Positions 1-8,774 of a DNA stretch of 64,000 nucleotides are shown here, in pieces. The notes under the pieces are model-generated. The model saw only the letters and a program-made list of their open reading frames with translations. It had not been told where the DNA came from and did not search any database. The stretch is from Oscillospiraceae bacterium (GTDB lineage: Bacteria > Bacillota > Clostridia > Oscillospirales > Acutalibacteraceae), in NCBI GenBank assembly GCA_031280825.1, contig JAITGE010000040.1, forward strand, positions 56,623 to 120,622. The letters are read 5' to 3'. The stretch's first letter is position 1, and each line of letters begins with the position of its first letter. The position numbers and the translations under genes are program-made.

Positions 1-1
1 C

Positions 2-904
2 GAAGAGCTGCGCGACCGCAACGCGCGCATGGTGGAGGTGGAGGGGCGCGCCGCGCAAACGGGCGACAGCGCCGAAATCGATTATGAAGGCTTTGCCGAC
101 GGCGTACCCTTTGAAGGCGGGAAGGCTGAAAATTACGAGCTGCAGCTTGGCTCCGGTTCGTTTATCCCGGGCTTTGAGGAGCAAGTCGTCGGGCATTTGC
201 CCGGCGAAGAATTCGACATCAACATAACCTTCCCGGAGCAATATCACAGCGAGGAGCTGGCGGGCAAGCAAGTGGTGTTCAAAATCAAGCTTCACGCCAT
301 CAAAGCGAAGGAGCTGCCCGAGCTTGACGACGATTTTGCGCAGGAGGTCGGCGAAAACTACGAAACCGTCGCGGATTTGCGCAGCGGCATTGAAGCGGAG
401 CTGCTGGAAAGCAGGCGGCGCAGCAGCGAGGATGGCTTTACCGCCGCCGTGCAGCAAAAGCTGGCGGCGCTTGCCGAGGGCGAAATCGCGGACGAGGTGT
501 TTGCCCAGCGTGCCGAGCGCAACAAAGAACTGTTTGCTGACCGCATTGGCGTGCCGGTGGAACGTTATCTGGAATACACCGGATTGGATCGCGAAAAATT
601 TGACGCCGACATGCGCGAGCGTGCCGAAGAGCAGCTCAAGCTGGAGCTGGCGCTGGAGGATATCGCCCGCCAGGAAGCCCTTGAAGCCGCGCCGGAGGAA
701 ATTGAAGCCGAGCAGGAGCGCATGGCGGCGGAATACAACGTTGACATCGCGCGCGTAAAATTCGCCGTGCCGGAAGAGGATATACGCGCGGGGCTTCTGC
801 GCGAAAAGGCGCTGGGGCTGGCGAAGGAGGCCGCCGTGAAGGTGGAGCCGCCCGCCGAAGAAGCCACGGAGGAAGAGGCAGAGACAGAAGAAGCTGCGGA
901 GTAA
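2..904 (+). CDS. tig: Trigger factor, C-terminal part (5' end outside window)
   Basis: Ribosome-associated chaperone and peptidyl-prolyl isomerase that shields nascent chains at the exit tunnel. The reading frame is open to the left edge, so the N-terminal ribosome-binding domain is missing. What remains starts with the FKBP-like PPIase domain (IDYEGFADGVPFEGG, GSFIPGFEEQ, residues about 15-100 of the visible part) and continues into the long helical C-terminal substrate-binding domain. It ends in an acidic Glu/Ala/Thr tail. clpP and clpX follow on the same strand, the usual tig-clpP-clpX order that links folding to proteolysis. Confidence 0.95.
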   Translation, partial: EELRDRNARMVEVEGRAAQTGDSAEIDYEGFADGVPFEGGKAENYELQLGSGSFIPGFEEQVVGHLPGEEFDINITFPEQYHSEELAGKQVVFKIKLHAIKAKELPELDDDFAQEVGENYETVADLRSGIEAELLESRRRSSEDGFTAAVQQKLAALAEGEIADEVFAQRAERNKELFADRIGVPVERYLEYTGLDREKFDADMRERAEEQLKLELALEDIARQEALEAAPEEIEAEQERMAAEYNVDIARVKFAVPEEDIRAGLLREKALGLAKEAAVKVEPPAEEATEEEAETEEAAE

Positions 905-1008
905 GCGCGCTTTCAAAAGCGTTCCGCGTTTGCTCCGGTCTGCATAAGCTTTTTTGGAGCGGACAATACTTAATAGCAAGATAATGTCAGTATAGAGGAG
1001 GAAAACAA

Positions 1009-1590
1009 ATGTCACTGGTTCCTATGGTAATTGAGCAGACCGGGCGCGGTGAGCGGTCGTTTGATATTTTTTCGCGCCTGCTCAACGAACGCATCGTGAT
1101 GCTTTCAGACGAAGTCAACGACGTGACTGCGAGCCTGGTCATCGCGCAGCTGCTGCACCTGGAAGCCGAGGATCCCGAAAAGGACATCAGCTTTTATATC
1201 AACAGCCCCGGCGGCTCCGTCAGTGCCGGTCTGGCAATTTACGATACCATGAATTACATCAAGTGCGATGTTTCCACCATCTGCATGGGTATGGCGGCTT
1301 CGATGGGTTCGTTTTTGCTGGCGGCGGGCGCGAAGGGAAAGCGCATTGCCCTGCCCAACAGTGAAATCATGATTCACCAGCCACACGGCGGTGCGCAGGG
1401 GCAGGCGACGGATATTGAAATCGCCGCCAACCACATCATCCGCACCCGCGCAAAGCTCAACAGGATCCTTGCCGAGCGCACAGGACAGCCCCTCGAAATC
1501 ATTGAGCGCGACACGGATCGCGACAATTTCATGAGCGCGGAAGAGGCCCGCGCGTATGGCTTGGTGGATAAAATCTTAACGTCCCGCTAG
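1009..1590 (+). CDS. clpP: ATP-dependent Clp protease proteolytic subunit
   Basis: Serine protease subunit that forms the tetradecameric degradation chamber served by ClpX. The protein has 193 residues, normal for the family. The catalytic triad is visible as Ser98 (in MAASMG), His123 (in IMIHQPHGG) and Asp172 (in ERDTDRDNF). The start ATG follows a strong GAGGAGG site. It lies between tig and clpX on the same strand, with about 105 bp to tig. Confidence 0.98.
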   Translation: MSLVPMVIEQTGRGERSFDIFSRLLNERIVMLSDEVNDVTASLVIAQLLHLEAEDPEKDISFYINSPGGSVSAGLAIYDTMNYIKCDVSTICMGMAASMGSFLLAAGAKGKRIALPNSEIMIHQPHGGAQGQATDIEIAANHIIRTRAKLNRILAERTGQPLEIIERDTDRDNFMSAEEARAYGLVDKILTSR

Positions 1591-1669
1591 TTCTGCGCCG
1601 TCGCGCGAAGCGTTAAAGGTCTTTTGGTTCTTTTCTTCAGGAAAGAACACGTCACTTAGGAGGCTGAAA

Positions 1670-2980
1670 ATGGCAAAGGAAGAAGAACGGCGCGGCGGGG
1701 AACCGCCGATCCTGTGTTCGTTCTGCGGCAAATCGCAGGCGCAAATTGATAAGCTGATTGCCGGACCCGGCGTATATATCTGCAACGAATGCGTGGAGCT
1801 TTGCTGTGACATTCTGGGCGAAAGCGTGGCGGCGGGCAATCCGCAGGAAGCTGCCGCTCGCAAGGAAGGCGCCCGCGGTAGCGTCTATTCACACCTGCCC
1901 ACGCCGCAGGAGCTGAAGCACCAGCTGGATGAATATGTCATCGGGCAGGACGCGGCAAAAATCGCGCTGAGCGTAGCGGTATACAACCACTACAAACGCA
2001 TCACGCACCAGCACGAGCGTAGCGGTTCGGTGGAGGTGCAAAAAAGCAACGTGCTGCTGCTCGGCTCGACGGGCGTGGGCAAAACAATGCTTGCGCAGAC
2101 GCTCGCTAAGATCCTCGAAGTCCCTTTTGCGATTGCGGACGCAACCACGTTAACAGAAGCGGGCTATGTGGGTGAGGATGTAGAGAACATCCTACTGCGC
2201 CTGATTCAGGCGGCGGATCACGATATCGGTCGCGCACAGCAGGGCATCATTTACATTGATGAGATTGACAAAATTTCCCGAAAAAGTGAAAACCCCTCCA
2301 TCACCCGCGACGTGAGCGGCGAGGGGGTGCAGCAGGCTCTGCTGAAAATCCTGGAAGGCACGATGGCAAATGTTCCGCCGCGCGGCGGGCGCAAGCATCC
2401 GCAGGACGATTTTTTGCAGATTGACACCTCCAACATCCTTTTCATTTGCGGCGGCGCGTTCGCGGGGATTGAACAGATCATTGAGCGGCGCATCGGCGGC
2501 AGCTCGATGGGCTTTGGTGCACAGATTAAGGATAAAAGCAAGGAGCAATATGATCGCCTGATTGGCAAGGTTATCCAGCAGGATCTGGTGCATTACGGGC
2601 TGATCCCCGAGCTTGTGGGGCGTATGCCTGTCGTCGCCGCGCTTGAGGAACTGGACGCCGCTGCTTTAGTGCGCATTCTGCAGGAGCCGCGCAACGCGCT
2701 GCTGAAGCAGTATCGCCAGTTGTTTGCCTACGATGGCGTGGAGCTGGAAATGGACGACGACGCGCTCATGGCGATCGCCACGCAAACGCTGGAGAAAAAA
2801 ACAGGTGCGCGCGGTTTGCGCTCTGTGCTGGAGCAGCTTTTGCAGCCGTTGATGTATGCCATTCCCTCCGACGGCGCTGTGGAGCGAGTGCGCATTACGG
2901 GTCTCTGCGTCACCGAAGGCGCGCAGCCCCAAATGGAACGGAACCCCGCCAAGCAAAAGGCGAAGCCGAAAGTCATCTAG
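1670..2980 (+). CDS. clpX: Clp protease ATP-binding unfoldase ClpX
   Basis: AAA+ unfoldase that recognises tagged substrates and feeds them into ClpP. The 436-residue protein has the N-terminal C4 zinc-binding domain (Cys16, Cys19, Cys38, Cys41), Walker A GSTGVGKT at 132-139, the GYVG pore loop at 165-168 and Walker B IYIDEID at about 194-200. A GGAGG site precedes the ATG. It ends 17 bp before the convergent gene at 2998, and I saw no clear terminator between them. Confidence 0.98.
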   Translation: MAKEEERRGGEPPILCSFCGKSQAQIDKLIAGPGVYICNECVELCCDILGESVAAGNPQEAAARKEGARGSVYSHLPTPQELKHQLDEYVIGQDAAKIALSVAVYNHYKRITHQHERSGSVEVQKSNVLLLGSTGVGKTMLAQTLAKILEVPFAIADATTLTEAGYVGEDVENILLRLIQAADHDIGRAQQGIIYIDEIDKISRKSENPSITRDVSGEGVQQALLKILEGTMANVPPRGGRKHPQDDFLQIDTSNILFICGGAFAGIEQIIERRIGGSSMGFGAQIKDKSKEQYDRLIGKVIQQDLVHYGLIPELVGRMPVVAALEELDAAALVRILQEPRNALLKQYRQLFAYDGVELEMDDDALMAIATQTLEKKTGARGLRSVLEQLLQPLMYAIPSDGAVERVRITGLCVTEGAQPQMERNPAKQKAKPKVI

Positions 2981-2997
2981 GGCGTGCCCCGGATCGT

Positions 2998-4320
2998 TTA
3001 TATACCTTCGAGCAGCGCTGTTGCCAGGGGCAGACCGCGCTGCCCGAAGGTTTTTTTGAGGAAATCCTTGAGCGCGGGCATTTGCTGCCGTAGTGCGGCG
3101 GGTTCCGGCGTTTGCAGCAACCGCAGCGCCCTGTGCCAGAGGTAGGCGTCCAGCGCGGCACGGCTGTTCATCCCGCAAGCAAGGCAAACAGCGGCAAAGC
3201 GCTCCAGCTCCGCCGCGGCATTTGCTCCCAAATCCAGCTGCAGCTGCGCGGCGAGGTATTCCTCCAGCGCCGCAAACCGATCCCGCGCCGCTGCCGGAAG
3301 GGTGTAGGCTTCCGCCGCTTCGGCAAAGCTGCGGCGCAGATGTTGCCATTCCACCGGCTGCGCCTGCGTCCAAGGCACAAGGAAAGGCTTTTGCTTGAGT
3401 GCGTCCGGCGGCACATGGAATTCCATGGCGTCCCTGCGCAATGCGGCGGGGGCTTGCTCCCCGGGGCGCAGGATGCCCAAAAGCCACAGTCCCTGCGCCC
3501 ACGGCAAGGCGCCGTCCTCCAACCGGACAGGGTCGTTCGGCCATGCGGAATCCGTCAGCCGAATACTGCGGGCAGGCAATTGCGCCTCCATCCCCGCCGT
3601 TCGTGCGCGGAGCAAGGGAAGAAGAGTGGAAAGATATTCCTGCGGTGCGGCAGCCAGCAGAGGCTGAAGCGCCAGCAAGGTGACGCCCTGATGCCAGAGC
3701 GCTTCGTATGCCAGGCGCAGGAAATGTGTTTCTTCATAGAGCCGCGCGCCGTTGGTCCATTGCCCCAGCAGATCCGCTGCGCCGCGCCAGGATGCGTCCG
3801 CGCTTGCAAGCACAAGCGGCTGCCCCAGCGCCTGCGCCACGGCATTTGGCAGCGCCGCCGACTCTTCGCCTTGCACCAAAACGAAATCCGAAACCGCCAT
3901 TGCCCCCAAAAAGGCGGCAAACAGCTCCCGCGCGGCGTAAATCCCGCTGTGCGCGGCGGCGTGGCGGCGCATATGCTCGCAGAGCGCCTGCAGCGTCGGC
4001 TGCGGCGCGGTGGGGGAATCCCCTACCGCGCCGGCATATTTCGCGTCCACACGCAGCAATAACGGAAAGCGCCCGCCCAAGGTCGCGGTCGCCGCTGCCT
4101 TGGTACGCTCGTCCCTTCTTTGCTCCTGCTGCGGGTTGCTGCGCAGACGCAGGTTTTCAGCCTCCAGCGCGGCGACGGCATCCAACAGCGTTTGGCGCTC
4201 GGCGGCAAAGCGGTTCCACCGCCGTTCACGCAGCACCGCCAACAAAAGCACTGCCACCAGCGCAACGCCGCCCGCCACGATTGCGGGCAGCCAAAACAGC
4301 CAAATCCCCGGTTGATCCAT
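2998..4320 (-). CDS. Membrane-anchored degenerate AAA+ (McrB-like) protein, function unknown
   Basis: 440 residues. The start ATG at 4320 is chosen because GGAGG lies 7 bases upstream; longer in-frame starts have no such site. Residues about 6-30 form one membrane segment and 33-75 a charged, probably coiled-coil stretch. Residues about 108-300 align by eye with a clostridial McrB-like AAA+ family: ASWRGAADLLGQW (176-188), ETHFLRLAYEA, and WPNDPVRLEDGALPWAQGLW match the family's SWRDRTDLLG, ETEFL and WPTDP..LxDG..L...W segments. The positions of Walker A (residues about 151-158, GEESAALP), Walker B (LLALQP, about 215-220) and sensor 1 have lost their key residues, so it is probably a non-hydrolysing pseudo-ATPase. 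The family assignment is from memory, and the role is unknown. Confidence 0.75.
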   Translation of the reverse strand: MDQPGIWLFWLPAIVAGGVALVAVLLLAVLRERRWNRFAAERQTLLDAVAALEAENLRLRSNPQQEQRRDERTKAAATATLGGRFPLLLRVDAKYAGAVGDSPTAPQPTLQALCEHMRRHAAAHSGIYAARELFAAFLGAMAVSDFVLVQGEESAALPNAVAQALGQPLVLASADASWRGAADLLGQWTNGARLYEETHFLRLAYEALWHQGVTLLALQPLLAAAPQEYLSTLLPLLRARTAGMEAQLPARSIRLTDSAWPNDPVRLEDGALPWAQGLWLLGILRPGEQAPAALRRDAMEFHVPPDALKQKPFLVPWTQAQPVEWQHLRRSFAEAAEAYTLPAAARDRFAALEEYLAAQLQLDLGANAAAELERFAAVCLACGMNSRAALDAYLWHRALRLLQTPEPAALRQQMPALKDFLKKTFGQRGLPLATALLEGI

Positions 4321-4364
4321 TTCACATCCTCCATCCTTCGCGTAATAAGCGGCTTTTCCTTCAT

Positions 4365-4682
4365 CTATGCCTTCCATGCGCAGACGCTGAGATCCACGCG
4401 CCCATCCGGGCAAAAGGAAACCTTCTCGGCAGCAAGCAGTGCTTGCTGCGCCTGCGCGCCGCCAAAGGCAAAGCCGGAGCATAGTCTGCCGTCCTTAAAC
4501 ACCACGCGGTGACAGGGGATTTCGGTTGCGTCCGCGCCCGGGTCGGGGTTACTGTGTAGCGCCCAGCCCACCTGCCGCGCCATGCGGGGGTTACCGGCAA
4601 GCCGCGCGATTTGCCCGTAGGTCGCCACCTGCCCGCGCGGGATTTCCCGCACGATGGCATACACACGCGAAAAGAAATGCAT
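4365..4682 (-). CDS. O6-alkylguanine-DNA alkyltransferase-like (MGMT/Atl) protein
   Basis: 105 residues, covering only the C-terminal DNA-binding/active-site domain of the MGMT family. It carries the winged-helix segment PRGQVATYGQIARLAG and the active-site motif IPCHRVV with Cys present, followed by SGFAFGG. The start at 4682 is supported by GGGAGGACGTAAC just upstream. The short form resembles MGMT-type DNA-binding-domain proteins. Because PCHR retains Cys it could still accept alkyl groups, unlike ATL proteins where Cys is replaced. Its likely role is recognition or repair of O6-alkylguanine. Confidence 0.88.
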   Translation of the reverse strand: MHFFSRVYAIVREIPRGQVATYGQIARLAGNPRMARQVGWALHSNPDPGADATEIPCHRVVFKDGRLCSGFAFGGAQAQQALLAAEKVSFCPDGRVDLSVCAWKA

Positions 4683-4797
4683 TGTTACGTCCTCCCGGCC
4701 TTCGAAGCTTAGAATACCATAACCCTGCAAACAATCCCAAAGCACCGAAGCCGCAAACGCGACCACGGCGCCCCAAGCCTTCCCCCACATCCGTTGA

Positions 4798-6012
4798 TTA
4801 TGGGTTTTCTTTCACCATCAGCTTGCGTATCACGCCCACACAATCGGACATGCGCATGATTTTCGGCACAGGATAGAGCGGATTCGCTTCCTTGAGCGCG
4901 CGCGCGGCAATGGTCGGGATATCGCTTTCCTGAATAAAATCAAATTGCGCGGGGATGCCCATGCGGGCGTTCAGGGCGCGGATTTCCGCAATAAAGGTCT
5001 GCGCCTTTTCGCTTTGGCTCTTGCCCTGCGCAAGCCCCGCCGCGTCGGCGAGATCCGCCAGGCGCGCGTGCGCCGTTTCACCGTAATAATCCAGCACATA
5101 AGGCAAAATCACGGCGTTTGCCAATCCGTGCGGGGTGTTATACATCCCGCCAAGATTGTGCGCAATGCCATGCGTATAGCCGATGTAGGCGCGGGTGAAC
5201 GCCACCCCGGCATAAAAAGACGCCGCAAGCATGTTTTCGCGCGCTTCCAAATTTCCGCCGTCGTTGTAAGCGGTTTCAATGTTGGCAAAGATCAGCCTGG
5301 TGGCTTCAAGCGCTTTTTGTGCGGTATCCTTCGTGTTGCTCCTGCCAATATACGCCTCCACCGCGTGCGTGAGGGCGTCCATGCCGGTGGTGGATGTAAT
5401 GTGCTTTGGCAGCCCCACAGTCAGCTCGGGATCCAAAACAGCATAGCGCGGGCGAAGCTTCGGGTCGTTGATCGGATACTTTTCGTGCGTTTCGGGGTTG
5501 GAAACAACAGCGGCGACGGTGGTTTCCGAGCCGGTACCCGCAGTGGTGGGAATGGCGTAAAACGGCGGCAGCTTTTTACGCACCTTCAGCAAGCCGCGCA
5601 GCTGCGGGATGCTCTTTTTCGGGCGCACCAGCCGCGCGCCCACCACCTTGGCGCAATCCATGGGCGAGCCGCCGCCGAAAGCGATAATGCCCCGGCAATC
5701 CTCCCGCAAATAAAGATCCCGCGCCTGCTCGATGTTCTCAATGGTCGGGTTAGGCAGGGTTTTATCATAAAGCGCGTAGGAAATATCCGCCTTTTCAAGC
5801 CCTTGCAGGAGCTTGTTGGGCAGCCCGATCTTCATCAAACCCCCATCGGTCACCACCAGCACCTTGCGCAGCCCCTGCGACCGAATCAGCTGGGGCAGCT
5901 GCTGTGCGCTGCCGGGTCCGCGCAAAAGCGCGGGACCGTTCCAATCCAAAAATGCCGTCGCGACCTGCATCACTTTTTGATAGGCGCGGCAATAGAATCG
6001 ATATGCTGACAT
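4798..6012 (-). CDS. Iron-containing (type III) alcohol dehydrogenase
   Basis: 404-residue NAD(P)-dependent dehydrogenase of the Fe-ADH family. The Rossmann-like nucleotide site is GGGSPMD (113-119) and the family signature TTAGTGSE follows. The metal ligands sit in MDALTHAVEAY and in YTHGIAHNLGGMYNTPHGLANA (split here as HGIAHNLGGMYNTPHG), with the expected His residues. The substrate is not predictable; family members act on butanol, 1,3-propanediol, lactaldehyde and other substrates. It ends about 115 bp upstream of the alkyltransferase-like gene and starts 16 bp after maf on the same strand, so it may share a transcript with maf. Confidence 0.93.
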   Translation of the reverse strand: MSAYRFYCRAYQKVMQVATAFLDWNGPALLRGPGSAQQLPQLIRSQGLRKVLVVTDGGLMKIGLPNKLLQGLEKADISYALYDKTLPNPTIENIEQARDLYLREDCRGIIAFGGGSPMDCAKVVGARLVRPKKSIPQLRGLLKVRKKLPPFYAIPTTAGTGSETTVAAVVSNPETHEKYPINDPKLRPRYAVLDPELTVGLPKHITSTTGMDALTHAVEAYIGRSNTKDTAQKALEATRLIFANIETAYNDGGNLEARENMLAASFYAGVAFTRAYIGYTHGIAHNLGGMYNTPHGLANAVILPYVLDYYGETAHARLADLADAAGLAQGKSQSEKAQTFIAEIRALNARMGIPAQFDFIQESDIPTIAARALKEANPLYPVPKIMRMSDCVGVIRKLMVKENP

Positions 6013-6028
6013 AACAACCTCCGGTTTA

Positions 6029-6631
6029 TCATTGAGAATTCGCGACGCAGGGTGCGGGGCACGGAGTATCGCCCGCTTTCAAAAGCGAAAGCTCGCGAAT
6101 GACCCGGGCGACCGGCAACCCGACGACGTTAAAGTAATCACCGTGAACCTCCTCCACCAGCAAAGCGCCTCTGCCTTGGATGCCATACGCGCCCGCCTTA
6201 TCCATCGGCTCACCGCTGTGGATATAGCTTTCGATCTCAAGCTCCGTTAAAGGGTAAAAGCGAACACATGTCACCTGCGTAAAGGCACGGATAATCTCCC
6301 CGCGCCGCAAGCACACGCCCGTCACCACGCGGTGCTCCCGCCCGGAGAGCCGGCGCAGCATCTGCGCGGCGTCCTCAGCGGAAAAGGGCTTACCAAGCAA
6401 GCCGCCGTCCGGTGCAACGACAATCGTATCCGCGGATATAACGCAATCCTCGGGGTTTTGTTCCGCCACGGCGGCGGCTTTCAGGCAAGCCAGGCGAAGA
6501 GCGGCTTCTTCCGCGCCCTCGCCGGGCAGGGTTTCTTCCTCCAGCTTCGGCGTGCAAGCGCAAAAGCTCAAGCCCGCCAGTGTGAGCAATTCCTTGCGCC
6601 GGGGGGATGCGGACGCCAAAATGTACTTCAT
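6029..6631 (-). CDS. maf: Maf-like nucleoside triphosphate pyrophosphatase
   Basis: 200-residue Maf/HAM1-fold protein expected to hydrolyse non-canonical or modified NTPs (dTTP/UTP type in most bacteria). It shows the N-terminal SASPRRKELL motif (residues 7-16), the catalytic ISADTIVV segment and the LSGREHRVVTG motif. The family is linked to septum inhibition and nucleotide house-cleaning. It lies 17 bp from the following VOC-fold gene and 16 bp from the ADH, all on the minus strand, which suggests a small operon. Confidence 0.95.
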   Translation of the reverse strand: MKYILASASPRRKELLTLAGLSFCACTPKLEEETLPGEGAEEAALRLACLKAAAVAEQNPEDCVISADTIVVAPDGGLLGKPFSAEDAAQMLRRLSGREHRVVTGVCLRRGEIIRAFTQVTCVRFYPLTELEIESYIHSGEPMDKAGAYGIQGRGALLVEEVHGDYFNVVGLPVARVIRELSLLKAGDTPCPAPCVANSQ

Positions 6632-6648
6632 GCAGTTCTTGTCTTCCT

Positions 6649-7017
6649 TTACTTTGCGGGGATAATCTCAGTCCAATAGCCATCCGGGTCATTGATGAAG
6701 TAGATGCCCATGCCCGGATTTTCGTAACAAATGCAGCCCATCTCTTCGTGCAGCGCCCGCGCGGCGGCGTAATCCTTGGTCACGACTGCCAGATGCAGCT
6801 CGTTGTCGCCCAAATCATATGCGCCCTTCCAATCCCGCAGCCAAGTCAGCTCCAGCTGGAACGCGCTGCCGTCGCCTTCCAAAAATGCCAGAACGAAGCT
6901 GCCGTCCTCTGCGTTCTTGCGGCGCACCTCGCGCAGCCCCAGCGCTTGCCGGTAGAACGTGATGCTTTTTTCCAAATCCACAACATTACGGTTGGAATGC
7001 ACAAACTGAAAACGCAC
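6649..7017 (-). CDS. VOC-superfamily (glyoxalase I-like) protein
   Basis: 122 residues with GTG start at 7017, preceded by GGGAAAGGGTGA; the longer ATG form at 7071 has no good ribosome site. The pattern is that of lactoylglutathione lyase-like proteins: SNRNVVDLEKSITFYRQALG at the start, FQLELTW in the middle, and GIYFINDPDGYWTEIIP at the end, whose Glu is the usual metal ligand. The likely role is methylglyoxal or related aldehyde detoxification, but VOC members vary widely. It heads the VOC-maf-ADH minus-strand group. Confidence 0.88.
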   Translation of the reverse strand: MRFQFVHSNRNVVDLEKSITFYRQALGLREVRRKNAEDGSFVLAFLEGDGSAFQLELTWLRDWKGAYDLGDNELHLAVVTKDYAAARALHEEMGCICYENPGMGIYFINDPDGYWTEIIPAK

Positions 7018-7104
7018 GAAAATCACCCTTTCCCTTTGCAACAGTATACACCCGTGCCATGAAAATTGCAAGGTAAAATCGTGTAAAATAACAAAAATAT
7101 AGGC

Positions 7105-7132
7105 TTGACAATTGCCGCAAAGGTGCTATAAT
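7105..7132 (+). promoter_or_regulatory. Strong sigma-A-type promoter for the 52-aa peptide gene
   Basis: TTGACA at 7105-7110, a 16-bp spacer, and TATAAT at 7127-7132: both hexamers match consensus. Transcription would start near 7140, about 55 bp before the peptide ATG. The opposite-strand VOC gene starts at 7017, so this region separates two divergent transcripts. Confidence 0.85.
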
Positions 7133-7194
7133 AAAAATGTGGCGTATTGCAAAGCGTATTTGTTGATTTTAAACGAAAAGAAAGGGGTTTGCAC

Positions 7195-7353
7195 ATGTAC
7201 GATTTTCTGTCCGCAATCAACCAAATTCTGGATGGGCTGGGGGTTGACCCAAAGCTCGGCGCAACGCTCATCAAGATCATTGAGTTCTTTGTCACCGACT
7301 TGCCCGGGTATCTCGAGCAGGCTGCCGGATGGATCGGCGGTTTGGGCGCGTAA
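7195..7353 (+). CDS. Small amphipathic peptide (52 aa), unknown function
   Basis: The ATG at 7195 follows GAAAGGGG with good spacing. The product is 52 residues, has no signal peptide or cysteine, and is rich in Leu/Ile/Gly/Phe. It contains two likely amphipathic helices, FLSAINQILDGLG and LGATLIKIIEFFVTDL, and ends GWIGGLGA. It has a consensus promoter 60 bp upstream and an intrinsic terminator 19 bp downstream, so it is probably a free-standing transcription unit. I recognise no family. In size and pattern it recalls phenol-soluble-modulin-like or leaderless bacteriocin-like peptides, but this is only a resemblance. Confidence 0.7.
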   Translation: MYDFLSAINQILDGLGVDPKLGATLIKIIEFFVTDLPGYLEQAAGWIGGLGA

Positions 7354-7371
7354 ACAAAATCTCACCGGATG

Positions 7372-7397
7372 AACGCCGCTCTTTGGGCGGCGTTTTT
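7372..7397 (+). terminator. Intrinsic terminator of the 52-aa peptide gene
   Basis: 8-bp stem AACGCCGC (7372-7379) pairs with GCGGCGTT (7387-7394), a 7-base loop between them, followed by more T residues. It lies 19 bp after the peptide stop codon. Confidence 0.88.
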
Positions 7398-7410
7398 CTT
7401 GTTTCCTCAA

Positions 7411-7450
7411 TTAAAAAGCCGCCCCTCGGGATCGCTCCCAAGCGGCGGCT
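7411..7450 (-). terminator. Intrinsic terminator of tuf / str operon (minus strand)
   Basis: On the minus strand AGCCGCC (7444-7450) pairs with GGCGGCT (7417-7423), with an extra inner stem in the loop, followed by TTTTAA. It lies 25 bp after the tuf stop and converges on the peptide-gene terminator. Confidence 0.88.
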
Positions 7451-7475
7451 GTGTGTTTTCCCGGGCCTTCTCAAC

Positions 7476-8681
7476 TCAGTCGTTTGTCACGGCGACGACA
7501 ACGCCCGAACCAACCGTGCGCCCACCCTCACGGATAGCGAAGCGCAGACCCTCTTCAATAGCGATCGGGGTGATCAGTTCCACTTCCATTTCAACATTGT
7601 CGCCCGGCACACACATCTCAACGCCTTCCGGCAGTGTGATCACACCGGTTACGTCGGTGGTGCGGAAATAGAACTGCGGGCGGTAATTGTTAAAGAAGGG
7701 CTTATGACGACCGCCCTCATCCTTGGTCAAAACGTACACTTGCCCACGGAATTTGGAGTGCGGATGAATGGAACCGGGCTTTGCAAGCACCTGCCCGCGC
7801 TCAATTTCCTTGCGCTGCACGCCGCGCAGCAATGCGCCGGCATTGTCGCCCGCTTCGGCATAATCCAAGCTCTTGTGGAACATTTCCAAGCCTGTGACGA
7901 CAACCTTGCGGCGCTCTTCCGTCAGCCCGACAATTTCGACTTCCTCGCCGACCTTAATCTGACCGCGCTCCACGCGCCCGGTGGCAACGGTGCCGCGCCC
8001 GGTGATGGTGAAGACATCTTCAACGCTCATCAGGAAGGGCTGATCCGCCTTGCGATCCGGCGTTTGGATGTAGCTGTCAACAGCTTCCATAAGCTCCCAA
8101 ATGGAAGCAAGCTCCGGTGCGCTTTGATCCGTCCCTGCATATTCCAACGCTTTCAGCGCGGAGCCGCGGATAATCGGGATATCATCGCCCGGGAATTCCT
8201 TCTCGGTCAACGCTTCGCGAATCTCCATCTCAACAAGATCCAGCAGCTCGGGGTCGTCCACCTGATCCACCTTGTTCATGTAAACCACGATATAAGGCAC
8301 GCCGACCTGGCGGGCAAGCAGCAAATGCTCTTTGGTTTGCGCCATCGGACCATCCGTAGCGGCGATCACGATGATTGCGCCGTCCATCTGCGCCGCGCCG
8401 GTGATCATGTTCTTGATATAATCGGCGTGACCGGGGCAATCGACGTGCGCGTAATGGCGGCTGTCGGTTTCATACTCCACGTGCGCGGTGTTGATCGTGA
8501 TGCCGCGCTCGCGCTCTTCCGGCGCTTTGTCAATGTTCGCATAATCAACGAAGGAAGCCTGCCCCTTCATAGCCAAGGTCTTCGTGATGGCGGCGGTCAG
8601 GGTTGTTTTGCCGTGATCCACGTGACCGATGGTGCCGATGTTCACGTGCGGCTTATTGCGTTCAAACTTTGCCTTTCCCAT
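7476..8681 (-). CDS. tuf: Translation elongation factor Tu
   Basis: 401-residue GTPase that delivers aminoacyl-tRNA to the ribosome. The G1 motif GHVDHGKT (19-26), DCPGH and NKVD GTP-binding motifs are all present, followed by EF-Tu domains 2 and 3. AAGGAGGAATTTCC precedes the ATG. It is the last gene of the rpsL-rpsG-fusA-tuf operon and also has its own probable promoter in the gap after fusA, which fits the need for high EF-Tu levels. Confidence 0.99.
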   Translation of the reverse strand: MGKAKFERNKPHVNIGTIGHVDHGKTTLTAAITKTLAMKGQASFVDYANIDKAPEERERGITINTAHVEYETDSRHYAHVDCPGHADYIKNMITGAAQMDGAIIVIAATDGPMAQTKEHLLLARQVGVPYIVVYMNKVDQVDDPELLDLVEMEIREALTEKEFPGDDIPIIRGSALKALEYAGTDQSAPELASIWELMEAVDSYIQTPDRKADQPFLMSVEDVFTITGRGTVATGRVERGQIKVGEEVEIVGLTEERRKVVVTGLEMFHKSLDYAEAGDNAGALLRGVQRKEIERGQVLAKPGSIHPHSKFRGQVYVLTKDEGGRHKPFFNNYRPQFYFRTTDVTGVITLPEGVEMCVPGDNVEMEVELITPIAIEEGLRFAIREGGRTVGSGVVVAVTND

Positions 8682-8726
8682 AGGAAATTCCTCCTTGTGT
8701 CATTCAACTGATACTACAGTGTTTCT

Positions 8727-8755
8727 ATTCTAGCAGGGAATCGCGAAAATAGCAA
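8727..8755 (-). promoter_or_regulatory. Internal promoter upstream of tuf
   Basis: On the minus strand TTGCTA (8750-8755), a 17-bp spacer and TAGAAT (8727-8732) lie in the fusA-tuf gap, about 45 bp before the tuf start. Confidence 0.6.
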
Positions 8756-8774
8756 GCCCTTTTGCAAAAAAAGT

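Noticed and set aside
2856..3398. Short ORFs across the clpX / pseudo-AAA convergent junction
   Set aside because: They overlap both genes in other frames and lack ribosome sites.
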